Source of the DNA: Brenneria nigrifluens DSM 30175 = ATCC 13028
GTDB taxonomy: Bacteria; Pseudomonadota; Gammaproteobacteria; Enterobacterales; Enterobacteriaceae
NCBI RefSeq assembly: GCF_005484965.1
Contig: NZ_CP034036.1
Span: 1,798,001 to 1,862,000 of the forward strand
Length of the DNA stretch: 64,000 nt
Direction of reading: 5' to 3'
Made by a program: the position numbers and the translations under genes. This document shows positions 27,413-36,679 of the stretch, in pieces; position 1 is the first letter of the stretch; every line of letters starts with the position of its first letter. The notes beneath the pieces are model-generated. The model saw nothing but the letters and a program-made list of their open reading frames with translations. It did not search any database and was not told where the DNA came from.

Positions 27413-27736
27413 TATGTTCTCCGTGGTGATGTTTGAATTGTAGCCCTGGTGTGCGGCGAATGCGGTGGCATCTATATGGGGCGCGGGATTTCAGGGTTAT
27501 AAAGCAATATTAGTGCCATATGTCGGCCTCGGACAGGCGGCGGCGACGTATGCCGGGCGATGGGCGGCGAAAGGCGGGCGCGATATCGCCATAACGGCGG
27601 AAACATGAGGTCAGATAGCGGGGAGGATAAGGGCCGAGCGCTACGCTGCACTATCAGGGAGCGCTGATATGCACCACACGCAGGGAGAATACCGCCGGAG
27701 GGGCATACCAGGGATAGCCTTTCCGGCACCAATGGG
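27413..27736. other. Intergenic region between the gltI-like gene and yegD
   Basis: About 320 bp. It should hold the promoter of the minus-strand binding-protein gene. One open frame (27472-27732, minus) exists but has no recognisable protein character. No convincing RNA or repeat was seen. Confidence 0.4.
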
Positions 27737-29089
27737 TTAATCGCGTAACAGAATCTCCGCCCAACGGGCCAGTCCGGCGGTGACCGAGCCGAAGTCGTCG
27801 CCGCCGGCGAGGGGGACGCCGGGCAGCAACCGCGCTATTGCCTGGCGCAGCAGCGGCGAACGGGCGCTGCCGCCGGTCAGATAGATAACCTGCGGACGGG
27901 TCTGGCTGCTCTTTAGCGCCAGTTCGATCTGCTGCTGAATGCGCAGCAAAGGCTGAGCGATGGCAGCGCTAAGCTGGCTATTGTCGATGGCGGCGGTCAC
28001 GCCCGGCTCGACAAAGTGCAGGTCGGCGCTGGCGAGTGCGGCGTCGGATAAGATGATTTTGCTCTCTTCCGCCAGTTGCACCAGACGATAGCCCAGCCGC
28101 TGGCGCCACACGGTCAGCAAACGTTTTACCGCCTCGGGCTGCCGGGCGTCGCGTATCATTTCGTTGATTAGCGTTCGGCACGCCGGGCTGTAAAAGTCTT
28201 TCTGCGCGGGGATATCGTTAATCGCCACCGCATTCCACCAGGGCAGCGCGGGAAGGGGGATGCCTTTCTCCGTCAGGCCGTTCAGTCCCAGCAGCGGCAT
28301 CAACTGCCTGAAGGCCAGCATGATATCCAGATCGTTGCCGCCCACCCGGCAGCCGCTGTGCCCCAACAGGCTTTGCTGCCGATCGCGCCGCCGATGCCAA
28401 TCGGGACCCATCAGCAGCATTGAGCAGTCGGTGGTGCCGCCGCCGATATCCACCACCAGCACGCGGGTCTCTTTATCGAGACTGGCTTCGAAATCCAGCC
28501 CGGCGGCGACCGGTTCAAACTGAAACATCACCTGCTGAAAACCGGCGCGCCGGGCGGCGCGTTGCAGAATACCCAGCGCCTGCCGGTTGGCCTCTTCCCC
28601 GCCGCTGCTCTGGAAGTTAACCGGGCGGCCGATAACTGCCTGTGTAATGGATTGATCAAGCTGTTGTTCCGCCTGTCGGCGAATATGCAACATCATGGCG
28701 CAGACCAGATCTTCGAACAGGGCGATCTGCTGAGGTTTCAGGCCGCTGGCGCCAAGAAAAGACTTGGGTGACTTAACGAACCAGGTTTCCTGCGGGTCGG
28801 CGATATAGTGCCGCAACGCGTCCCGTCCGAACTTCACGCTGTCCGGCTGAACGCGGATATCCTCGTCGCGGTTATAGCCGATGGCGCGCCGCAGCAAGAG
28901 GGCGCTTTCGCCGCTGGTTTCGACCTGGTGATGGCGCCACAGCCATTCGCTGACGGCTTCGCGCACCGGGGCGCAGAGCAGCGAGGATAAATAAGGGGCG
29001 TCGTTTTCCAGCGGCACCAGCCGTGGCGTGCCGTCTCGCACCACCGCCACGGAACAATTGGCCGTGCCATAGTCAAAACCGATAAACAT
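27737..29089 (-). CDS. yegD: YegD, Hsp70-family putative chaperone
   Basis: The 450-residue protein is an actin-fold ATPase of the Hsp70 superfamily without the peptide-binding domain. It has phosphate-1 motif FIGFDYGTANCSVAV, phosphate-2 VLVVDIGGGTTDCSML (about 207-222), and the adenosine motif IYLTGGSARSPLLRQA near the C-terminus. Its function in E. coli is unproven. In E. coli yegD is elsewhere, so this is part of the accessory insert with the gltI-like gene and treA. The start MFIGFDYGTAN is at a conserved position. Confidence 0.92.
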   Translation of the reverse strand: MFIGFDYGTANCSVAVVRDGTPRLVPLENDAPYLSSLLCAPVREAVSEWLWRHHQVETSGESALLLRRAIGYNRDEDIRVQPDSVKFGRDALRHYIADPQETWFVKSPKSFLGASGLKPQQIALFEDLVCAMMLHIRRQAEQQLDQSITQAVIGRPVNFQSSGGEEANRQALGILQRAARRAGFQQVMFQFEPVAAGLDFEASLDKETRVLVVDIGGGTTDCSMLLMGPDWHRRRDRQQSLLGHSGCRVGGNDLDIMLAFRQLMPLLGLNGLTEKGIPLPALPWWNAVAINDIPAQKDFYSPACRTLINEMIRDARQPEAVKRLLTVWRQRLGYRLVQLAEESKIILSDAALASADLHFVEPGVTAAIDNSQLSAAIAQPLLRIQQQIELALKSSQTRPQVIYLTGGSARSPLLRQAIARLLPGVPLAGGDDFGSVTAGLARWAEILLRD

Positions 29090-29224
29090 CCTGAATTACC
29101 CATGCCATGAAAAAAGGTGGGGACTTTACTGCGTTACTCTCCGGGTTGTAAAGGGGGATGTGTACCGCTCAGGGAAAAATTGGCTGAAAGGCATTGGAGG
29201 GCAATGTATCTGGCACAAGTCTGC

Positions 29225-29259
29225 CATAGCCGCCCGAATACTTGGAGCGGGCGGCTATG
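29225..29259 (-). terminator. Long perfect hairpin downstream of treA
   Basis: CATAGCCGCCCG, 11-nt loop, CGGGCGGCTATG: a perfect 12-bp stem 4 bp after the treA stop codon. There is no U tract, so it may terminate weakly or protect the mRNA 3' end. Confidence 0.5.
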
Positions 29260-29262
29260 AGG

Positions 29263-30975
29263 TTACTGCGCGGCGTCCCGACCGGAAGCGGAGCGCTCCT
29301 CGCGCCGGCAGGCCGGCACGGCGTCGCAGTAGCGCGCCATCAGCTTCAGCGTGACCCCGTTGCTCCAGCCGAAGCCGTCTTGCAGCGTATATTCGCCGCC
29401 GCCTCCACCGCTGCCGAACCCTGCGCCTTCCACCACATATTTTTCCACCAGCTTATGCTCGGCGTCATACAGCTTTTGCACATTGACCAGGAAACGGGTG
29501 CCGATGGCCTGCGCCAGCGCGTCCTGACCGTAGCGGCTGAAGCCCTCGACCGCGACCCATTGCAGCGGCGCCCAACCGTTCGGCGCGTCCCACTGCTGGC
29601 CGGTATTGACGGTGGTGGTGGTCAACCCGCCCTCTTTCAGCAGCTGTTTGCGCACCGCCTCGCCGGTGGCGGCAGCCCGATCGCGCGGCGCGATATTGAC
29701 ATACAGCGGGAATACCGCGGCCGCGGTGATCGGCTGCGTTATTGCCTTCCGGCGCCAGTCATAGTCGCTATAGTAGCCGTCCTGTTGATTCCACAGATAG
29801 CGGTTGACGGCCTGCCTGCGCTCATCGGCGACGCGCAGGAAGTGCGCCGCTTCCCCTTGATTGCCGGCGGCTTCGGCGCCGCGCGCCAGCGTCTGCTCCA
29901 GATGAAACAGCAGCGAATTCAGGTCCACCGGAATAATATCGGTGGTGTGGATGGTGGAGAGATCGCGGGGATCGCGCAGCCAGCGCGAACTGAAGTCCCA
30001 TCCCGACGCGGCGCCGGCGCGCAGATGGCGGTAAACCTCGGCCGCGGGGCGATCTGCCGCCTGGGAGGCGGTGGTAATGTCTTCCATATAGGATTCGGTG
30101 CGCGGCGTATCGCGCTCATCCCAGTAGCGGTTCAGCACGCTGCCGTCGTCAAGGCGCACCACGCGATCGCCGGCCTGTCCGTTCGGCAGCCCCACGCTGC
30201 CGCGCATCCAGTAGTGGTACTCTTTTTTTAACTGCGGCAGGTAATGCGCGTAGACCTTATCTCCCTGATGCTGCGCCAGCAGTTCCACCATAAACGAGAA
30301 GAAGGGCGGCTGTGAACGACTGAGATAGTAGCTGCGGTTGCCGTTGGGAATATGGCCGTAGCGGTCGATTTCGTGGGCGAAGTTGTCGGTCATATTGCGC
30401 ACCAGCGTCCAGTTGCCGCTTTCCGCCAGACCCAGCATGGTGAAATAGCTGTCCCAATAGTAAATCTCGCGAAAACGTCCGCCGGGCACCACGTAGCTAT
30501 GGGGCAGCGGCAGCAGCGAGTCGTACGCTTGCACCTGCCGGGTGGTGCGCGTCAGTACGCCCCACAGGCCGTCAATATGCTGGCGTAGCGTCTGCCCGGC
30601 GGGCGGGACGTAGGCTTCGCCTTCTTGCGGCAGGGTAAAGTTGCTCTCGACGAAGCGTCGCAAATTGAAGCCGGGCGACGGTTTCTGCCGCGTATAGGCC
30701 TCGAGGATGGCGGCTGGGTTCCGGTTCGGCACGGCGTCGGCAAAGGTTTTCTGATCGGGGAACAGCTTGGCCCTTTGCACGTCGCTGAACAGCGGCCCCA
30801 GCAGCACATCGGGCGGCTGAGGAGCCGCCATCGCCGCGCCGGGCCGGCTGATTGTCGTCGCTTGTTGCGTCGCCGGCGCAGCGAGCGTGGAAAATGAAAT
30901 GCCGAGGCTTAGCGCCAGAGCAAGGGGCGGCAGAGACGTTTTTATGCCACGCGAGGAAACGGAAAACATACGCAA
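29263..30975 (-). CDS. treA: Periplasmic trehalase
   Basis: TreA hydrolyses trehalose to two glucose in the periplasm, allowing use of trehalose at high osmolarity. The 570-residue product has an N-terminal signal peptide (to about 33, LAAPATQ). It carries the GH37 signatures PGGRFREIYYWDSYF (about 165-179) and QWDAPNGWAP (about 460-469), plus EIDRYGHIPNGNRSYYLSRSQPP and the glycine-rich GSGGGGGEY. Catalytic Asp and Glu lie in this scaffold. The C-terminal tail after CDAVPAC is short and Arg-rich. It lies between yegD and mfd, in the accessory insert. Confidence 0.96.
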   Translation of the reverse strand: MRMFSVSSRGIKTSLPPLALALSLGISFSTLAAPATQQATTISRPGAAMAAPQPPDVLLGPLFSDVQRAKLFPDQKTFADAVPNRNPAAILEAYTRQKPSPGFNLRRFVESNFTLPQEGEAYVPPAGQTLRQHIDGLWGVLTRTTRQVQAYDSLLPLPHSYVVPGGRFREIYYWDSYFTMLGLAESGNWTLVRNMTDNFAHEIDRYGHIPNGNRSYYLSRSQPPFFSFMVELLAQHQGDKVYAHYLPQLKKEYHYWMRGSVGLPNGQAGDRVVRLDDGSVLNRYWDERDTPRTESYMEDITTASQAADRPAAEVYRHLRAGAASGWDFSSRWLRDPRDLSTIHTTDIIPVDLNSLLFHLEQTLARGAEAAGNQGEAAHFLRVADERRQAVNRYLWNQQDGYYSDYDWRRKAITQPITAAAVFPLYVNIAPRDRAAATGEAVRKQLLKEGGLTTTTVNTGQQWDAPNGWAPLQWVAVEGFSRYGQDALAQAIGTRFLVNVQKLYDAEHKLVEKYVVEGAGFGSGGGGGEYTLQDGFGWSNGVTLKLMARYCDAVPACRREERSASGRDAAQ

Positions 30976-31189
30976 ATCTCCTTGTTTACGGCCGGTAGGA
31001 CAGAACGCTGCATTCGGCAGTGAAATGCAACTTACTGAATAATTAAGCGTAGTCGGTCTGCGCCGGCGATTGCCGCTGACGGCGGTAAAGTGAGGCGCAG
31101 TTCAAATTTTTCGCGGAGGGTTGCGGATGGAGCAGGGCGGCGGTTTGGCATTGGGCGGCGACGCCCAATGCCATAGGGGGATCTGAGGG

Positions 31190-34100
31190 CTATGCCGCCA
31201 GCGTATGCTGCGCCATATTGCTTAACAGCGACTGGATAAACTCGATGCGCTGCGGCCGGGCGCTTAAATCCTTGATGAATTTCAGCCGCGTCGGGCCATC
31301 CAGACGGTAAACGCCGGGGTTATGCTGCAGCAGACCGATCAGGTGGGTCGGATCGACGCGGTTCTGTTGGCTAAATTCGATAAATCCGCCTTTTTCATGG
31401 CCTTCGATGCGTTTAATCCCCAGCGATTGCGCCTGCTGGCGCAGCGCCGCCACCTGTAACAGATGGCGTGCGGCGTCCGGCAACAGGCCGAAACGGTCGA
31501 TAAGCTCCACTTTCAGCTCTTCCAGCTCGTGCGGGCGTTTGGCACTGGCGATGCGTTTGTAGAATGAGAGCCGGGTATTGACGTCAGGGATAAAATCTTC
31601 CGGCAATAGAGCGGGCAGGCGCAGTTCCACCTCGGTCTGGCTGCCGATCAGGTCTTCCAGCGAGGGTTCGCGGCCGGCCTTCAAGGCCTCGACGGCGCTC
31701 TCCAGCAGCTCCATATAGAGCGAAAAGCCGACGCTGGTCATCTGCCCGCTCTGATCTTCGCCCAGCAGTTCGCCCGCCCCGCGGATTTCCAGATCGTGGG
31801 TGGCGAGGGCGAAGCCCGCCCCCAGATCCTCCAGCGACGCGATCGCTTCCAGCCGTTTGTGCGCGTCGCCGCTCATCGCTTTGGGATGCGGCGTCAGCAG
31901 ATAGGCATAGGCCTGATGATGGGAGCGCCCGACGCGGCCGCGCAGCTGGTGGAGCTGCGCCAGCCCGAAGCGGTCGGCCCGTTCAATGATGATGGTATTG
32001 GCGCTGGGAATATCGATGCCGGTTTCAATAATGGTGGTGCACACCAGCACGTTGAAGCGCTGATGATGGAAATCGTTCATCACCCGTTCCAGATCCCGTT
32101 CGCGCATCTGGCCGTGGCCGATGGTAATGCGCGCCTCCGGCACCAGCTCCGCCAGACGCTGGGTGGCCTTTTCGATGTTTTCCACATCGTTGTAGAGGTA
32201 ATAAACCTGACCGCCGCGCAGGATTTCACGCAGGATGGCCTCGCGCACCACCAGATGGTCGTATTCGCGCACAAAGGTTTTCACCGCCAGGCGGCGCGCC
32301 GGCGGGGTGGCGATAATCGACAGATCGCGCATGCCGCTCATGGCCATATTCAGCGTGCGGGGGATTGGCGTGGCGGTCAGGGTGAGAATATCCACGTCGG
32401 CGCGCATCGCCTTGATGCGTTCCTTGTGGCGCACGCCGAAGCGGTGTTCCTCATCCACCACCAGCAGCCCCAGATCGCGCCAGCGCACATCGCTCTGCAA
32501 CAGCTTATGGGTGCCGATCAGAATATCGACCTTGCCTTCCTGGGTTTCTTGCAGAATCTGGGTCTGTTCGCGCGCGCTGCGGAAACGGGAGATCATCTCG
32601 ATTTTAACCGGCCAGTTGGCGAAGCGATCGCGGAAATTGTCGTAGTGCTGCTGCGCCAGCAGGGTGGTGGGCACCAGCACCGCCACCTGTTTATGGTTTT
32701 CCACCGCCAGAAAGGCGGCGCGCATCGCGACTTCGGTTTTACCGAAACCCACGTCGCCGCACACCAGGCGATCCATCGCCAGCGGCCGGCACATATCGCT
32801 CAGCACCGCATTGATGGCCTGAGCCTGATCGGGGGTGGTTTCAAAAGGGAAGCTCTGGCAGAAAAGCTGATACTGTCCTTTGTCGTGCCGAAAGGCGAAG
32901 CCGCTTTTGGCGGCGCGCCGGGCGTAGACGTCCAGCAGCTCGGCCGCCACGTCGCGCACTTTTTCCGCCGCTTTCTGCCGGGCGCGCGACCAGGTGTCGC
33001 CGCCCAGTTTGTGCAGCGGCGCGCTGTCGTCCGCGCCGCCGGCGTAACGGCTGATCAAATGCAGCGAGGAGACCGGCACGTAAAGCTTATCTTCCCCGGC
33101 ATAGGTGAGAATCAGGTATTCGGCCTTAATGCCGCCCGCCTCCAGGGTGGTCAGGCCGGCATAGCGTCCCACGCCGTGTTCCAGATGCACCACCGGCTGG
33201 CCCGGCCGCAGTTCCGCCAGATTACGAATCAGGGTGTCGGTGTTTATCGCCCGGCGGCTATCCTGGCGCCGCCGGCTGACGCGCTCGCCCAGCAGATCGC
33301 TTTCGCAAATCAGCGCCCGCTGGCGCAGCGTATCGATAAAACCGTGCTCGCTGGCGCCGATAAGCAGCGAGGCGCGCTGCGCTTTGGCTTGCTGCAGGCT
33401 ATCAATCGGTTGGGGATTGAGCTTGATGCGCGCCAGCAGCTCTTGCAGGGTTTCGCGCCGGCCCTCGCTTTCCACGGAAAAGATCACCGGCCCGTCAAAC
33501 CGCTCGATAAAACGGCGCAGGGTATCCAGCGGGGCTTTGTGCTGCGGCTGGACGGCCAGATCGGGCAGCGGCAGATAGCCAAGATTCACATTGGCGGCTT
33601 TATCCGCCAGGGTATCGGTGCGCAACTGCACCCGCGGCCAGGCTTTAAGTTCGGCAAACAGGCCGTCGACCCGCAGCCATAGCGACTCCGGCGGCGGCAG
33701 CGGACGCATTGGATCGACCCGCCTGCTCTCATAGCGCTGCTGAATATCCTGCCAGAAGCGTTCGGCGCCCTGTTCGATATCGCCGGTGTTGACCACCAGC
33801 GTGTCGGAGGGAAAGTAGCTGAACAGCGAGGGCAGCGGCTGATTGAAAAACAGCGGCTGCCAGTATTCGATACCGGCGGGCCAGCTGCTTTTACTTACCT
33901 GCTGGTAAATGTGTTCCGCATCGCGACGCACCTCGAACTGCTCGCGCCACTGGCTGCGGAACAGTTCGATGGCGCTTTTGTCGGTGGGGAATTCGTGAGC
34001 GGGCAACAGATTGATCTGCGGCACCTCATTTAACGTGCGCTGGGTGTCGACGTCGAAAAGCCGCAGGCTGTCGATTTCATCGTCGAAAAAATCAATGCGG

Positions 34101-34639
34101 TAGGGCTCTTCGCTCCCCATGGGGAACAGATCGAGCAGCGCGCCGCGCGTGGCGTACTCCCCGTGCTCCATCACCTGGTCGACGCTGCGGTAGCCCGCCT
34201 GCTCCAGTTGGGAACGCAGCCTGTCGCGCGACAGACGCTGGCCTTTTTGCAGTATCAGCGCATGGCCGTGCAGAAAGGTATGCGGGCATACCCGCTGCAT
34301 CAGGGTGTTGACCGGCAGGATCAGCACGCCGCGCTCCATCAGCGGCAAGCGGTACAGGGTGGAAAGACGGTTGGAAATAATTTCCTGATGGGGAGAAAAA
34401 CTGTCGTAAGGCAGGGTTTCCCAATCCGGCAAGGCCGTGACGGTCTGGGCGGTAAATTGCTGAATTTCATCGCGCAGGCGTAAGGCATTCTGCATATCGG
34501 GGGCGATAAGCACCACCAGTCCGGCATGGCGGTCAATAATCTCTGCGCATTCCACGGCGCAGGCGGCGCCGGTTAATTGTCCCAGCAGGCGTTGCTCGCC
34601 CGATTTGCGCGGCAACGAATAACGGTATTTTTCAGGCAT
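31190..34639 (-). CDS. mfd: Transcription-repair coupling factor Mfd
   Basis: Mfd removes stalled RNA polymerase at DNA lesions and recruits UvrA. The 1149-residue protein matches the E. coli length. The N-terminal UvrB-homology region (about 1-350) is followed by the RNA-polymerase-interacting domain (GQPVVHLEHGVGRYAGL) and the SF2 translocase: Walker A CGDVGFGKTEVAMRA, DEEH box (VVDEEHRFGV), TATPIPRT, and ETGIDIPSANT and QLRGRVGRS in the second RecA domain. The C-terminal D7 domain holds the autoinhibitory UvrB-like part. It is divergent from lolC. Confidence 0.97.
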   Translation of the reverse strand: MPEKYRYSLPRKSGEQRLLGQLTGAACAVECAEIIDRHAGLVVLIAPDMQNALRLRDEIQQFTAQTVTALPDWETLPYDSFSPHQEIISNRLSTLYRLPLMERGVLILPVNTLMQRVCPHTFLHGHALILQKGQRLSRDRLRSQLEQAGYRSVDQVMEHGEYATRGALLDLFPMGSEEPYRIDFFDDEIDSLRLFDVDTQRTLNEVPQINLLPAHEFPTDKSAIELFRSQWREQFEVRRDAEHIYQQVSKSSWPAGIEYWQPLFFNQPLPSLFSYFPSDTLVVNTGDIEQGAERFWQDIQQRYESRRVDPMRPLPPPESLWLRVDGLFAELKAWPRVQLRTDTLADKAANVNLGYLPLPDLAVQPQHKAPLDTLRRFIERFDGPVIFSVESEGRRETLQELLARIKLNPQPIDSLQQAKAQRASLLIGASEHGFIDTLRQRALICESDLLGERVSRRRQDSRRAINTDTLIRNLAELRPGQPVVHLEHGVGRYAGLTTLEAGGIKAEYLILTYAGEDKLYVPVSSLHLISRYAGGADDSAPLHKLGGDTWSRARQKAAEKVRDVAAELLDVYARRAAKSGFAFRHDKGQYQLFCQSFPFETTPDQAQAINAVLSDMCRPLAMDRLVCGDVGFGKTEVAMRAAFLAVENHKQVAVLVPTTLLAQQHYDNFRDRFANWPVKIEMISRFRSAREQTQILQETQEGKVDILIGTHKLLQSDVRWRDLGLLVVDEEHRFGVRHKERIKAMRADVDILTLTATPIPRTLNMAMSGMRDLSIIATPPARRLAVKTFVREYDHLVVREAILREILRGGQVYYLYNDVENIEKATQRLAELVPEARITIGHGQMRERDLERVMNDFHHQRFNVLVCTTIIETGIDIPSANTIIIERADRFGLAQLHQLRGRVGRSHHQAYAYLLTPHPKAMSGDAHKRLEAIASLEDLGAGFALATHDLEIRGAGELLGEDQSGQMTSVGFSLYMELLESAVEALKAGREPSLEDLIGSQTEVELRLPALLPEDFIPDVNTRLSFYKRIASAKRPHELEELKVELIDRFGLLPDAARHLLQVAALRQQAQSLGIKRIEGHEKGGFIEFSQQNRVDPTHLIGLLQHNPGVYRLDGPTRLKFIKDLSARPQRIEFIQSLLSNMAQHTLAA

Positions 34640-34776
34640 AATCTGATTATCAGGTCTCTACCCCGTCGTCCGCTAAGAAAAAGCCGGAGAGTGGGGGTAT
34701 TAGGGTTCCATAAAGCGGTACTACCCTTTATTATCCTTGATCACTTTGCTTTGGCAACCATATCCAGACGGATTTC

Positions 34777-35979
34777 ATGTATCAACCTGTCGCATTATTT
34801 ATTGGCCTGCGTTATATGCGCGGCCGCGCATCAGACCGCTTCGGGCGGTTTGTCTCCTGGTTATCGGCCATTGGCATCACCCTCGGGGTAATGGCGCTGG
34901 TAACCGTACTGTCGGTTATGAACGGTTTTGAGCGCGAACTGGAGGAGAATATCCTGGGGCTGATGCCGCAGGCGTTGATTACCAGCGCGCAGGGATCGCT
35001 CGATCCGCAAACTTATCCCGCTTCGTCGCTGGATGCGCTTCAGGGCGTTAACCGCACGGCGCCCCTGACCACCGGCGAGGTGGTGCTGCAAAGCGCCCGC
35101 AGCGTCGCCGTGGGGGTTATGCTGGGCATTAACCCCGACGAAGCGGAACCGCTGTCGCGCCATCTGGTGAACGTGCGGCAACAGCAGCTCCAGCCGGGGC
35201 AATATCAGGTTATTCTCGGTGAACAACTGGCGTCGCAGCTGGGGGTAAAGCGCGGCGAACAGCTGCGCCTGATGGTGCCCAGCGCCAGCCAGCTCACGCC
35301 GATGGGGCGCATCCCCAGCCAGCGGCTGTTTACCGTGGCGGGCACTTTTTCCGCCGGCAGCGAGGTCGACGGTTATCAGCTGTTGGTCAATCAGCAGGAC
35401 GCCTCGCGGCTGATGCGCTACCCGGCGGGCAATATCACCGGCTGGCGTCTGTGGCTTGACCAGCCGCTGGCGGTGGATACCCTGAGCCGCCAGACATTGC
35501 CGGACGGGCTGGTGTGGAAAGACTGGCGTGAGCGCAAGGGCGAGTTGTTCCAGGCGGTGCGGATGGAAAAAAACATGATGGGACTGCTGCTGAGCCTGAT
35601 TATCGCCGTCGCCGCCTTCAATATTATTACCTCACTGGGTCTACTGGTGATGGAAAAACAGGGCGAGGTCGCCATTCTGCAAACGCAGGGGTTGACCCAA
35701 CGTCAGATTATGACGGTGTTTATGGTGCAGGGGGGCAGCGCCGGGATCGTCGGGGCCTTATTAGGCGCGCTGCTGGGCGCGCTGCTGGCCAGCCAGCTCA
35801 ATACGCTGATGCCGATGCTGGGATTATTGCTGGACGGCGCGGCATTGCCGGTGGCGATAGAACCGCTACAGGTGGCCGCCATCGCGCTGACCGCCATGAT
35901 CATCGCCCTGTTATCTACGCTGTATCCGTCGTGGCGCGCCGCCGCCGTTCAACCCGCTGAGGCTTTACGTTATGAATGA
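34777..35979 (+). CDS. lolC: Lipoprotein-releasing ABC transporter permease LolC
   Basis: LolC with LolD and LolE extracts outer-membrane lipoproteins from the inner membrane and passes them to LolA. The 400-residue protein has an N-terminal membrane segment (FVSWLSAIGITLGVMALVTVLSVMNGFEREL), a large periplasmic domain (about 50-260) with the LolA-binding hook, and three C-terminal membrane segments (IIAVAAFNIITSLG and others). It overlaps lolD by 8 bp. Confidence 0.96.
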   Translation: MYQPVALFIGLRYMRGRASDRFGRFVSWLSAIGITLGVMALVTVLSVMNGFERELEENILGLMPQALITSAQGSLDPQTYPASSLDALQGVNRTAPLTTGEVVLQSARSVAVGVMLGINPDEAEPLSRHLVNVRQQQLQPGQYQVILGEQLASQLGVKRGEQLRLMVPSASQLTPMGRIPSQRLFTVAGTFSAGSEVDGYQLLVNQQDASRLMRYPAGNITGWRLWLDQPLAVDTLSRQTLPDGLVWKDWRERKGELFQAVRMEKNMMGLLLSLIIAVAAFNIITSLGLLVMEKQGEVAILQTQGLTQRQIMTVFMVQGGSAGIVGALLGALLGALLASQLNTLMPMLGLLLDGAALPVAIEPLQVAAIALTAMIIALLSTLYPSWRAAAVQPAEALRYE

Positions 35980-36679
35980 TTTACTGCTGTTGCAGTGCAA
36001 TGACCTGTGCAAGCGCTATCAGGAAGGCAAACTGTCGACGGATGTGCTGCGCAACGTCTCCTTTGAGATGCGCAGCGGGGAAATGATGGCGATTGTCGGC
36101 AGCTCGGGTTCCGGCAAAAGTACCTTATTGCATCTATTGGGCGGGCTGGACTCGCCCACTTCCGGCGAGGTGATTTTTAAAGGCCAGCAGATGAGCCGGC
36201 TTTCCGCGGCGGAAAAGTCCGCGCTGCGCAACCGCGAACTGGGCTTTATTTACCAGTTCCACCATCTGTTGCCGGATTTCACCGCGCTGGAAAACGTCGC
36301 CATGCCGCTGTTGATCGGCCATGTGCCGGCGGCGCAGGCGCAGGAAAAAGCGCGCGAAATGCTGGCGGCGGTCGGTTTGGAGACGCGCAGCCATCACCGG
36401 TCGGCGGAGCTGTCCGGCGGGGAACGCCAGCGCGTCGCCATCGCCCGCGCGCTGGTGAACAGTCCGTCGCTGGTGCTGGCGGACGAGCCGACCGGCAACC
36501 TCGATCAGCGCACGGCGGATACGATTTTTGAACTGCTGGGCGAACTGAACGCGCGCCAGGGGACGGCGTTTCTGGTGGTTACCCATGATTTACAGCTGGC
36601 GGGCCGCCTGAACCGGCAGTTGGAAATGCGCGACGGCCGGTTGCAGCAGGACGTGACGCTGATGGGAGTGCCGCAATGA
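35972..36679 (+). CDS. lolD: Lipoprotein-releasing ABC transporter ATPase LolD
   Basis: The 235-residue ATPase shows Walker A GSSGSGKST (about 43-51), LolD-typical YQFHHLLPDFTALENVAMP after the Q-loop, signature SGGERQRVAIARAL (about 149-162), Walker B LVLADEPTG and the switch His in VVTHD. It powers lipoprotein release by LolCE at the inner membrane. It overlaps both neighbours, lolC by 8 bp and lolE by 4 bp (ATGA), so translation is coupled. Confidence 0.97.
   Translation: MNDLLLLQCNDLCKRYQEGKLSTDVLRNVSFEMRSGEMMAIVGSSGSGKSTLLHLLGGLDSPTSGEVIFKGQQMSRLSAAEKSALRNRELGFIYQFHHLLPDFTALENVAMPLLIGHVPAAQAQEKAREMLAAVGLETRSHHRSAELSGGERQRVAIARALVNSPSLVLADEPTGNLDQRTADTIFELLGELNARQGTAFLVVTHDLQLAGRLNRQLEMRDGRLQQDVTLMGVPQ

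Noticed and set aside
31796..33682. 628-residue plus-strand open frame
   Set aside because: Antisense to mfd; His/Gln/Ala-rich shadow without domains or a ribosome site.
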